Below, in pieces: positions 36,417-44,597 of a DNA stretch of 63,072 nt (position 1 is the first letter of the stretch; each line of letters starts with the position of its first letter). This stretch comes from Bacteroidales bacterium. GTDB taxonomy: Bacteria > Bacteroidota > Bacteroidia > Bacteroidales > VadinHA17. The translations under genes and the position numbers were made by a program. The notes below the pieces were generated by a model. That model was given only the letters and a program-made list of their open reading frames with translations. It was not told the origin of the DNA and ran no database searches. The stretch spans positions 27,530-90,601 of the forward strand of contig WOYX01000041.1 of NCBI GenBank assembly GCA_011620595.1, given 5' to 3'.

Positions 36417-37862
36417 CTATCTTTCCCACCCCGTGATTCGGTCATACAGTTCCTGCGGTGAATACCCTTTTACGAACCCCTGCATAATTTCTTCTAGCCG
36501 CTTTCTGATGATCTCCTGCCCGACATTTCCTATGCTGCCTGTATGAGTGTAGTCGGCCGTTTTGGGAGCAGCGAATGAACCTGACCCAGTCTTTTTTGCC
36601 ACCTCACGGTATGCATCCCTGAAAGGAATGCCTTCGCGGACCATCCGGTTTGCCTCCTCAACCGAGAAGATGTCATTATACCGGCCGTCGCTCATTATAT
36701 CATTCCGGATCACCAGGCCCTCCAGTGCTCCCCGCAGAACCTGCAGAAGCTCCGTTATGCCGTCAAATGCATCAAAGAGCACCGCCTTAAGCTCCTGGTA
36801 ATCTCTGTTGTATCCCGGGGGCAGCCCGGAGGTTATCAGCGCCACCTCCCCCGGCACGGCCTGCAGCCTGTTACAGCGGGCCCTGATAAGCTCAAACAGG
36901 TCGGGGTTCTTCTTCCGGGGCATTATGGAAGACCCTGTTGTAAGATCATCAGAGAGTGAAACAAAGCGATATCCTGGCGACATGAACAGGATCACATCCG
37001 AGGCAAACCTGCCTATCGTGTTCGAGGCCGATGCAATAGCGCCTGTCACCTGCCGTTCGGTGCGGCCGCGGCTCATCTGGGCATAGGGTGAAGTGACTAT
37101 CAGCCTCTGAAAACCCAGCAGTGAGGCTGTCAGCTCCCTGTCAATCGGTAATGATGTGCCATACCCGGCAGCGGTACCCAGCGGCGAAGCATCAGCCAGG
37201 GCGGCCGCACCGGACAGCACCTGCAGGTCATCACAGAGGCTCTCTGCATATGATGAAAACCAAAGCCCGAATGATGTGACCATGGCTGCCTGCATGTGCG
37301 TGAAGCCCGGCATGACAACCTCCTCATACTGCTCACTGAGATCCAGAAAGTACCCGGCCAGTGCCTTAAGCTCACGTGCCAGAAGGAACGACCGGTGTCT
37401 GATATAGAGGTGAAGATCCGTCAGCACCTGGTCATTGCGCGAGCGGCCGGTATGCAGCTTGCCTGCTGCTGCCACAGCTGTCTGACTGCCCGGGTGGCCG
37501 GCAGGATGCATGCCACTGGTTTCCTTGCCCGGGTCACTGCCCGGGTGGCCGGCAACCGGTATTCCTGTGATTTCCCTCGCTAATTCCCCGAGACGGATCT
37601 CTACCCAGGAGTGGATATCTTCATACTCCTTCCCTATGGAAAAGTCGCTTTGCCCCGCCTCATCCAGGAGCCGGGCCAGGCCGGCAAGAAGATTCTCCTT
37701 CTCGCCGGCGGTGATCAGCCCGCACTGCCCCAGCATGATGGCATGGGCCATTGACCCGACTATATCATACGGGGCCAGCCTCGCATCGTAAACCCTGTCG
37801 CGATCGCAGGTGAAGCTGATGAGGGAACCCCTCGTAGCGCCTCCCTTATCCCAGAGATACAT
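36417..37862 (-). CDS. argH: Argininosuccinate lyase
   Basis: Final step of arginine synthesis, argininosuccinate to arginine and fumarate. It shows [12 protein letters not shown] at about 134-145 and the fumarase-superfamily signature [11 protein letters not shown]. The start at 37862 ([12 protein letters not shown]) gives 481 residues and overlaps the argG stop by 17 bases. Residues about 100-130, just before [12 protein letters not shown], form an extra Gly/Pro/His-rich insert with AGHPGS twice, not expected in the family. Confidence 0.94.
   Translation of the reverse strand: MYLWDKGGATRGSLISFTCDRDRVYDARLAPYDIVGSMAHAIMLGQCGLITAGEKENLLAGLARLLDEAGQSDFSIGKEYEDIHSWVEIRLGELAREITGIPVAGHPGSDPGKETSGMHPAGHPGSQTAVAAAGKLHTGRSRNDQVLTDLHLYIRHRSFLLARELKALAGYFLDLSEQYEEVVMPGFTHMQAAMVTSFGLWFSSYAESLCDDLQVLSGAAALADASPLGTAAGYGTSLPIDRELTASLLGFQRLIVTSPYAQMSRGRTERQVTGAIASASNTIGRFASDVILFMSPGYRFVSLSDDLTTGSSIMPRKKNPDLFELIRARCNRLQAVPGEVALITSGLPPGYNRDYQELKAVLFDAFDGITELLQVLRGALEGLVIRNDIMSDGRYNDIFSVEEANRMVREGIPFRDAYREVAKKTGSGSFAAPKTADYTHTGSIGNVGQEIIRKRLEEIMQGFVKGYSPQELYDRITGWER
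37473..37565 (-). repeat. Repeat-bearing insertion inside argH
   Basis: About 93 in-frame bases containing two copies of CTGCCCGGGTGGCCGGCA (plus-strand sense, about 54 bases apart), encoding AGHPGS twice. It lies directly upstream of the conserved [12 protein letters not shown] block. Confidence 0.65.
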
Positions 37863-39099
37863 CGTCAGTAACTTTTTTCCTGGTAGCCTCCATGATGGCA
37901 TGATGTGCCATGAGACGGATGGCATTTATGCGTATGAACCCCAGGCTGTCGGTCTGGTTGAACCCTCCCTCGATATCCATGCTCGACAACTCCTTATTAT
38001 ATAGTGACGACGGCGACTCGCGGCCTTCGATGATGATGTTTCCCTTGTAAAGGGTCATATGCACCACCCCGTCAATCACCTCCTGGCTCTTGTCCATGGC
38101 TGCCTTCAGGAACTCCATCTCTGGGGAGAACCAGAATCCGTTGTAAACCAGCTCGGCAAAGACAGGGGCCAGCATGTTGCGCAGGCGCATCACCTCGCGG
38201 TCCATTGCAATGCCCTCAATGTCCTTGTGCGCGGCATAGAGGATGGTTGCACCGGGGGTCTCGTATATGCCCCTGGACTTAATACCAACATACCGGTTTT
38301 CGACCATGTCAAGCAGGCCGATACCATTGGTACCCCCAAGCCTGTTCAGGTAGGTGAATAGCTCCAGCGGGTCACTGCAGACGGAGCCATCATCCTTGTT
38401 GGTCACGTTGACCGGGATGCCATCCTTGAAGGTTATTGATATATGTGTCTCTTTATCAGGCGCATCCATGGGCATGACCATCTTCTCAAGGATATCCTTG
38501 CCGGCGAAGTAGAGCGGATCTTCCAGGATGCCTGCTTCATGGCTGATGTGCATCAGGTTGTCATCCTCACTGTAGGGTTTGGAGATGGAGGCCTTAACCG
38601 GGATGCGGTGCCCTGCGGCATACCTGATCATATCCGACCTGCCCTGGAATTGGGAAAGAAACTCCGGGTCCTTCCAGGGTGAAATCACCCTGATGTCAGG
38701 CTTGAGTGCATAGTAGGCCAGCTCGAAGCGCACCTGGTCATTCCCCTTGCCGGTTGCACCGTGAGCAACATAATCAGCACCGTACCGGGTTGCTGCTTCT
38801 ATCTGACCCCTGGCAATCAGAGGCCGGGCCAGGGCAGTGCCGAGGAGATAACGGTCTTCGTAGACCGCATTGGCCTTTACCGCCTGAAATATAAAGTCAT
38901 TTACAAATTCCCTCTTAAGATCGTCAATGATAACCGATGAGGCACCGATAGCCAGGGCCTTCTCACGCACTGCCTCAAAGTCGTCATTCTGCCCCACGTC
39001 GGCCACATAGGCTATGACCTCGTAACCTTTGGTTATTAACCATTTAAGTATCACGGAGGTGTCTAGTCCCCCCGAATATGCCAACATTACTTTTTTCAT
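37846..39099 (-). CDS. argG: Argininosuccinate synthase
   Basis: Condenses citrulline and aspartate with ATP. The N-terminal PP-loop [10 protein letters not shown] and the later [13 protein letters not shown] block identify it, and 417 residues is normal. It starts the argG-argH pair. The 137-base gap to argR holds no ARG box that I can recognise and no clear -7 box. Confidence 0.96.
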   Translation of the reverse strand: MKKVMLAYSGGLDTSVILKWLITKGYEVIAYVADVGQNDDFEAVREKALAIGASSVIIDDLKREFVNDFIFQAVKANAVYEDRYLLGTALARPLIARGQIEAATRYGADYVAHGATGKGNDQVRFELAYYALKPDIRVISPWKDPEFLSQFQGRSDMIRYAAGHRIPVKASISKPYSEDDNLMHISHEAGILEDPLYFAGKDILEKMVMPMDAPDKETHISITFKDGIPVNVTNKDDGSVCSDPLELFTYLNRLGGTNGIGLLDMVENRYVGIKSRGIYETPGATILYAAHKDIEGIAMDREVMRLRNMLAPVFAELVYNGFWFSPEMEFLKAAMDKSQEVIDGVVHMTLYKGNIIIEGRESPSSLYNKELSSMDIEGGFNQTDSLGFIRINAIRLMAHHAIMEATRKKVTDDVSLG

Positions 39100-39236
39100 C
39101 TGTGATCGTTTTAAATTTTAATTGTCACAAATCCCTTCCGAAGAGCTGAAGAATCATACTCCCCGGCATGCCCCTGTGACATCAGGACATGAAGAGCGAA
39201 AATCGTGGTTTTATCTAATCCCTCTTTAACCCTGTT

Positions 39237-39686
39237 TCAACCAAATATTGTCTTGAGACACTCTTCAACCGCCTCGTTGCTTACACCGTCGCGCGGGACA
39301 AGCAGGATGGTGTCATCGCCGGCGATGGTGCCGGCTATCTCGTAACGGCCTGCCCTGTCGATTTTGATGGCAACTGCCGGGGCAAATCCCGGAGGAGTCT
39401 TTATGATGAGCATCCCCCTGGCCCATGTCATACCGGTTATCGCTTCCGTCTCGCGTCCCGGGACCAGTTCATCCGGTTCAACCCTCCGCTGCGGAAGCAG
39501 GTAACGATATCCCCCCCTGCCGTCGAAGCCCCTGCTTATGCCCATCTGCCTCAGATCGCGGGAGAGTGTCGCCTGCGTACACTTCATCCCTGTGCCCTCC
39601 ATAAGCATGAGCAGCTCCTCCTGTGAGGTGATGGCATTCTCTCCTACCAGTCTCTCAATGAGAAGCAGCCTTTGTTCTCTCTTCAT
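39237..39686 (-). CDS. argR: Arginine repressor ArgR
   Basis: Arginine-dependent transcription regulator, 149 residues. An N-terminal winged helix carries the recognition segment TLSRDLRQMGI, and the C-terminal oligomerisation and arginine-binding domain contains GTIAGDDTILL. It lies upstream of argG-argH and diverges from carB. Two ARG-box-like sites overlap its own promoter, so autoregulation is likely. Confidence 0.94.
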   Translation of the reverse strand: MKREQRLLLIERLVGENAITSQEELLMLMEGTGMKCTQATLSRDLRQMGISRGFDGRGGYRYLLPQRRVEPDELVPGRETEAITGMTWARGMLIIKTPPGFAPAVAIKIDRAGRYEIAGTIAGDDTILLVPRDGVSNEAVEECLKTIFG

Positions 39687-39688
39687 GC

Positions 39689-39702
39689 TGAATATTTATT
39701 CA
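39689..39702. promoter_or_regulatory. ARG box 1
   Basis: TGAATATTTATTCA, a perfect palindromic match to the E. coli ARG-box core TGAATwwwwATTCA, ending three bases before the argR start codon. Confidence 0.8.
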
Positions 39703-39709
39703 TTTATGA

Positions 39710-39723
39710 TGCAAATTTATACA
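39710..39723. promoter_or_regulatory. ARG box 2 (imperfect)
   Basis: TGCAAATTTATACA matches 7 of the 10 fixed ARG-box core positions and sits 21 bases centre to centre from box 1, the spacing of paired ARG boxes in E. coli. It covers the argR -7 box. Confidence 0.55.
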
Positions 39724-39739
39724 TTTTTCTTAATTGCAA
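39712..39739 (-). promoter_or_regulatory. argR promoter
   Basis: Minus-strand -33 TTG (39737-39739), 17-base spacer, -7 box TAAATTTG (39712-39719), overlapping ARG box 2. Confidence 0.6.
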
Positions 39740-39785
39740 CTATTCAAGCTGCAAAAAGTTGTATTTTTACTGCCAAACGGGCATA

Positions 39786-42700
39786 ATGAAAGAAGAGATA
39801 AGAAAGGTGCTGCTGCTGGGCTCAGGGGCTCTCAAGATAGGTGAGGCAGGTGAATTCGACTACTCCGGGTCACAGGCGCTGAAGGCCCTGCGTGAGGAAG
39901 GAATTTTCACGGCGCTCATCAACCCGAACATTGCCACCGTCCAGACCTCGGAAAAGATTGCTGACAAGATTTATTTTCTGCCTGTCACTCCCAAATTTGT
40001 CGAACGTGTCATTGAGCGGGAGAAGCCTGACGGCATACTGTTGTCGTTCGGCGGACAGACGGCTCTCAACTGCGGCACTGCCCTGTTTCGCAGCGGTGTT
40101 CTGGAAAAGCACGGTGTGAAGGTACTCGGCACTCCTGTTGAGGCGATCATGAACACTGAGGACCGCGAGCTCTTCGTCAGGAAACTTGATGAGATAAATG
40201 TCAGGACACCGCGCAGCATTGCGGTAACCACTGTCGGCGACGCCCTTGATGCTGCCGGCAGGCTGGGTTTCCCTGTCATCATACGTGCGGCATACACCCT
40301 TGGCGGACAGGGCAGCGGTTTCTGCTCAGACAGTGACGAACTCGGGAGCATGGCCGCACGCGCTTTTGCCTATTCGGGGCAGATACTGGTTGAGGAGTCT
40401 CTCAAGGGATGGAAGGAGGTTGAGTATGAGGTGGTGCGTGACCGGTATGACAACTGCATCACCGTCTGCAACATGGAGAACTTCGACCCGCTGGGGATAC
40501 ACACCGGCGAGAGCATCGTGGTGGCTCCCTCGCAGACGCTCACCAACAGCGAGTATCACAAGCTCAGGGAGCTCTCCATAAAGATCATACGGCACGTGGG
40601 CATCATCGGCGAATGCAACGTGCAATACGCTCTCGATCCTAACTCCGAAGACTACCGTGTCATTGAGGTCAACGCCCGTCTCTCGCGCTCCAGCGCACTG
40701 GCATCCAAGGCGACGGGCTATCCCCTGGCGTTTGTGGCAGCGAAGCTGGCTCTGGGTTACGGCCTGCACCAGCTGAAGAACTCTGTCACGAAGACGACCA
40801 CGGCATGTTTTGAGCCGGCCCTCGACTATATTGTATGCAAGATCCCGCGCTGGGACCTGAATAAGTTCCAGGGTGTGGCCCACGAGATAGGCAGCAGCAT
40901 GAAGAGCGTGGGTGAGATCATGGCCATAGGACGTACCTTCGAGGAGGCGATACAAAAAGGTCTGCGTATGACAGGACTGGGTATGCACGGTTTTGTCAGC
41001 AACCGAAATGTCAGCTTCAGCGATATTGAGAAGGAGCTATCTGAACCCACTGACATGCGTATCTTCTCCATTGCCGGAGCACTTGAGCAGGGGTTTGATG
41101 TGGACAGAATATATGAGCTTACGAAGATCGACCGCTGGTTTCTCTACAAGCTTCAGAACATAAGCAACATCAGGAAACAGCTTGAAGCATATGACTCCCT
41201 GGAGAGCCTGCCTGACAGGTTGCTCCTTCATGCCAAAATAAACGGCTTCAGCGATTTCCAGATTGCGAGGCATGTCATGAGGCCTGATAACCGCACTATC
41301 AGTGATGCTATGCTGAGCGTGCGCCGCCACCGCAAGAGCAAAGGTATCGTGCCCTATGTCAAGCAGATAGACACCCTGGCCGCCGAGTACCCGGCAGTGA
41401 CCAACTACCTCTACCTCACCTACAGCGGTATTGAGCACGACATATGGTATGAGAACGACAAACGGTCAGTGATAGTGCTTGGGTCGGGAGCATACCGTAT
41501 AGGATCAAGCGTCGAGTTCGACTGGTGTTCGGTCAATGCCATCAACACTATAAGGCGCGCGGGACTGCGCGGTGTGATGATCAACTATAATCCCGAGACC
41601 GTCAGCACCGACTATGACATGTGCGACCGCCTCTATTTCGACGAGCTGTCTTTTGAGCGGGTGATGGATATCATAGACCTCGAGACCCCGCGGGGGGTGA
41701 TACTGTCCATGGGCGGGCAGATACCCAACAACCTGGCTATGCGGCTGCACCGGCAGGGAGTGCCTATTCTCGGCACACCCCCGGAGTCGATTGACAGGGC
41801 GGAGGACAGGCACAAGTTTTCATCAATGTGTGACATGCTGGAAGTAGACCAGCCCCGGTGGAAGGAGCTACGCACCTTTGATGAGATAGACAGCTTTATT
41901 GAGGAGATAGGTTTTCCGGTGCTGATACGCCCATCGTATGTGCTTTCCGGGGCAGCCATGAACGTCGTCTCCAACCGATCCGAGCTGGTCCATTTCCTGG
42001 AGCTGGCTGTCAGTGTCTCCAAGGAGCACCCTGTGGTGGTGTCAGAGTTCATCGAGTACGCCAAGGAGATAGAAATTGATGCTGTTGCCTCGGGTGGCGA
42101 GATCATTGCCTACGCCATCAGCGAGCATGTTGAGTATGCAGGTGTCCATTCGGGTGACGCCACCATTGTCTTTCCTCCCCAGAAGATCTACTTTGAGACG
42201 GTCAGACGGATAAAAAGGATATCGAGAAAGATAGCCAGCGAGCTAAACATCACAGGTCCGTTCAACATCCAGTTCCTTGCGCGCGAGAACGATATCAAGG
42301 TCATTGAGTGCAACCTGCGCGCCAGCCGGAGCATGCCTTTTGTATCAAAGGTGCTGAAAACAAATCTCATAGAGCTGGCCACAAAGGTGATGCTCGGAGT
42401 GCACTGGGATAAGCCCCACAAGTCGGTATTCGACCTTGACTATGTGGGTGTAAAGGCATCTCAGTTCAGCTTCTCGCGACTGGCCAGGGCCGACCCCGTG
42501 CTGGGCGTTGACATGGCCTCCACCGGTGAGGTGGGTTGTATCGGCGACAGCTTTTTCGAGGCGCTGCTGAAAGCGATGTATTCAGTGGGTTACCGTATGC
42601 CCGAAAAGGCTGTACTGATCTCTTCGGGGCCGGCCAAGGCGAAAGCCGACCTGCTGGAGGCTACACGGCTGTTACGAGACCGGGGTTACAGGCTCTATGC

Positions 42701-43004
42701 CACCCGCGGCACACAGCAGTTTCTTGCCAACGCGGATGTGGAGGCCGAGGTGGCGTTCTGGCCTGATGAGAAGGATTCGCCCAACACCGTTGAGCTGATA
42801 CGGCAGAGAGTGGTTGACCTGGTGATAAACATCCCCAAGGATCTGTCGGCCACCGAGCTGAACAACGACTACCAGATCCGGCGCAGTGCGATTGATTACA
42901 ACATACCGCTGATTACCAATGCACGCCTGGCATCAGCCTTTATCCATGCCTTCTGCAGCCTCGACGAGAAAGAGATAGAGATAAAGGCGTGGGATGAGTA
43001 TTGA
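39786..43004 (+). CDS. carB: Carbamoyl-phosphate synthase large subunit
   Basis: Makes carbamoyl phosphate from bicarbonate, ammonia and ATP. The 1072-residue protein has two ATP-grasp halves, each starting with a GSGA motif (LLGSGALKIGEAGEFDYSG and VLGSGAYRIGSSVEFDW), and a C-terminal MGS-like allosteric domain (about 930-1072). The start at 39786 (MKEEIRKVLLLGSG) matches Bacteroidota homologues. The upstream in-frame extension crosses the ARG-box region. It diverges from argR. Confidence 0.96.
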   Translation: MKEEIRKVLLLGSGALKIGEAGEFDYSGSQALKALREEGIFTALINPNIATVQTSEKIADKIYFLPVTPKFVERVIEREKPDGILLSFGGQTALNCGTALFRSGVLEKHGVKVLGTPVEAIMNTEDRELFVRKLDEINVRTPRSIAVTTVGDALDAAGRLGFPVIIRAAYTLGGQGSGFCSDSDELGSMAARAFAYSGQILVEESLKGWKEVEYEVVRDRYDNCITVCNMENFDPLGIHTGESIVVAPSQTLTNSEYHKLRELSIKIIRHVGIIGECNVQYALDPNSEDYRVIEVNARLSRSSALASKATGYPLAFVAAKLALGYGLHQLKNSVTKTTTACFEPALDYIVCKIPRWDLNKFQGVAHEIGSSMKSVGEIMAIGRTFEEAIQKGLRMTGLGMHGFVSNRNVSFSDIEKELSEPTDMRIFSIAGALEQGFDVDRIYELTKIDRWFLYKLQNISNIRKQLEAYDSLESLPDRLLLHAKINGFSDFQIARHVMRPDNRTISDAMLSVRRHRKSKGIVPYVKQIDTLAAEYPAVTNYLYLTYSGIEHDIWYENDKRSVIVLGSGAYRIGSSVEFDWCSVNAINTIRRAGLRGVMINYNPETVSTDYDMCDRLYFDELSFERVMDIIDLETPRGVILSMGGQIPNNLAMRLHRQGVPILGTPPESIDRAEDRHKFSSMCDMLEVDQPRWKELRTFDEIDSFIEEIGFPVLIRPSYVLSGAAMNVVSNRSELVHFLELAVSVSKEHPVVVSEFIEYAKEIEIDAVASGGEIIAYAISEHVEYAGVHSGDATIVFPPQKIYFETVRRIKRISRKIASELNITGPFNIQFLARENDIKVIECNLRASRSMPFVSKVLKTNLIELATKVMLGVHWDKPHKSVFDLDYVGVKASQFSFSRLARADPVLGVDMASTGEVGCIGDSFFEALLKAMYSVGYRMPEKAVLISSGPAKAKADLLEATRLLRDRGYRLYATRGTQQFLANADVEAEVAFWPDEKDSPNTVELIRQRVVDLVINIPKDLSATELNNDYQIRRSAIDYNIPLITNARLASAFIHAFCSLDEKEIEIKAWDEY

Positions 43005-43008
43005 TCAG

Positions 43009-43095
43009 TCGGCCACCTGTGCCAATGGCTACGGCGGCTGGAAGTAGTCTTCAATCGGCGACCTGCGCCAATGGCTACGGCGGCTGGAAGTAGTC
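43009..43095 (+). repeat. 41-base tandem repeat downstream of carB
   Basis: Two copies (43009-43049 and 43055-43095, period 46) differing at two positions, sharing GCCAATGGCTACGGCGGCTG and GAAGTAGTC. They lie in the 146-base gap between carB and the glycosyltransferase gene. Function unknown. Confidence 0.75.
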
Positions 43096-43150
43096 GGCAA
43101 AAGGCTGTAGGCCTGCCCTGATAGCCAGCAGGAATTTAAAAGAAAATAAT

Positions 43151-44464
43151 ATGTGGTGGCTGACAATACCGGTGATAATATATTTTGCAGGCATATTATA
43201 CCTGTGGCTGATACTCCGCTGCCACTCAAAAGGTGGTATGCCTAATGACGGGGGCCTTACCGGGGTTACCGGAGCGGTTTCCACGCCCGGCGGGCAGGAG
43301 CAAGCCAGCCTGCTGTCAGAAAACCGCACCGGGATTACTTCGGCTATTGCCGCTCCTGGTGATGAGGAGTACCCAACTCCCTTGCCGGAACCTTATATAA
43401 GGGTTACAGTGGTTGTTGCCGTGCGGAATGAGGAACGTAACGTAACCACCCTGCTTGATAGCCTGGTGCGGCAGGATTACCCCGGGGATCTTTTGGAGAT
43501 TATTATCGTCAATGACAACTCCACCGACCGTACGCCGGTTGCGGTCAGCGAGTTCATGGAGGCGCACAGGGAGCCGTCAGGCTTCAGCATGCGGCTTCTC
43601 TTCAACCCCTCTCCAGGAAAGAAGCGGGCTATCCGCCTGGGGGTAAGTCGCTCAGCGGGAGAGCTGATACTTACCACCGATGCTGACTGCACTGTAGGTC
43701 CGGGGTGGGTCAGGGCACATGTCTCGGAGTACGAAGGAGGCCGGAATGGCAATCTGGTTACACATATCTTCTCCGGACACGGGGAGGGTTCAGTTGCTGC
43801 CAGCAGCCAACCATCCATGGTGCTTGCTCCTGTTGTACAAAGGGCTGGCCGGGGATTCTGGTCGCGTTTCGGTGTTTATGAGTTCTCGGCGTTGCAGTCG
43901 GTCACGGAGGCGACGGCACTGGCGGGTCACCCTGTGATGTGCAATGCCGCCAACATGTCATTTGCAAAGGAGGTATATCTCCGCCACGCCGGCGAGATGC
44001 GTGATGACCTTCCCTCGGGCGATGATATCTTCCTGCTGCATGCCGTCAGGCGTGGCGGGGGCACCGTTGGTTTCGCCGGCAGCAGTGCGGCGGCGGTGGA
44101 GACCGCTGCCGCGGTCACGGCTGCGGCGCTGTTACGTCAGCGTGCCCGCTGGGCCTCCAAAGGCTGGTACTACCGCGATCCTGCCACCCTCACCCTTGCC
44201 GCAGCCACGGCGGCGTGCAACGCCGCCGTCACCGCCGCCGCAGTGGGTGCAGCAATATCATCACAATACCTTCCGCTGTTGGTGGCCCTCTACGCCATAC
44301 GGACAGTGCCTGACTACCTGATCATCACCCGGAATATTAAAAAGAGCGGTGGAAGAATCCCGCTCGTGCCGTTCGTGCTTTCTGAAATTATCTATCCCTT
44401 CTGGTTTATGACGGTGGCAGTGATCAGCCTGTTCCCCCCGGCGCGAAGGTTCGGGACAAGATAG
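43151..44464 (+). CDS. Membrane glycosyltransferase, family 2
   Basis: A 437-residue processive-type GT2 enzyme. It has an N-terminal membrane helix (about 3-22) and a GT-A domain from about 82 with VVVAVRNEERNV, the nucleotide-sugar DxD as TTDADC at 175-180 and a QRARW motif (QxxRW). C-terminal membrane segments follow. Residues 37-80 form an unusual linker with two related ~21-residue units beginning TGVTGAV and TGITSAI. The donor and product are unknown. It converges on recQ. Confidence 0.85.
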   Translation: MWWLTIPVIIYFAGILYLWLILRCHSKGGMPNDGGLTGVTGAVSTPGGQEQASLLSENRTGITSAIAAPGDEEYPTPLPEPYIRVTVVVAVRNEERNVTTLLDSLVRQDYPGDLLEIIIVNDNSTDRTPVAVSEFMEAHREPSGFSMRLLFNPSPGKKRAIRLGVSRSAGELILTTDADCTVGPGWVRAHVSEYEGGRNGNLVTHIFSGHGEGSVAASSQPSMVLAPVVQRAGRGFWSRFGVYEFSALQSVTEATALAGHPVMCNAANMSFAKEVYLRHAGEMRDDLPSGDDIFLLHAVRRGGGTVGFAGSSAAAVETAAAVTAAALLRQRARWASKGWYYRDPATLTLAAATAACNAAVTAAAVGAAISSQYLPLLVALYAIRTVPDYLIITRNIKKSGGRIPLVPFVLSEIIYPFWFMTVAVISLFPPARRFGTR

Positions 44465-44480
44465 TTGGCTCTCATCCCAT

Positions 44481-44549
44481 ATCTGCAATACCATAACGTC
44501 TACGACGTATGGATTCCCATATTTCACCTGATCTGCAATACTATAACGC
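44481..44549 (+). repeat. Intergenic ATCTGCAATAC repeat (glycosyltransferase/recQ gap)
   Basis: Two 19-base units with one mismatch (ATCTGCAATACYATAACG) at 44481-44499 and 44531-44549, period 50, between convergent genes. They are related to the reverse-oriented units in the carA/argH gap. Confidence 0.6.
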
Positions 44550-44597
44550 CCCGATACGTTTCCCGGCTATCGGGACGGGCGCAAGCGGCCGAGTGCC

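Noticed and set aside
39100-39236. Possible CRP-like or ARG-box site before argG
   Set aside because: TGTGA and TCACA occur but 19 bases apart, not the 6 of a CRP site, and no TGAAT/ATTCA pair is present.
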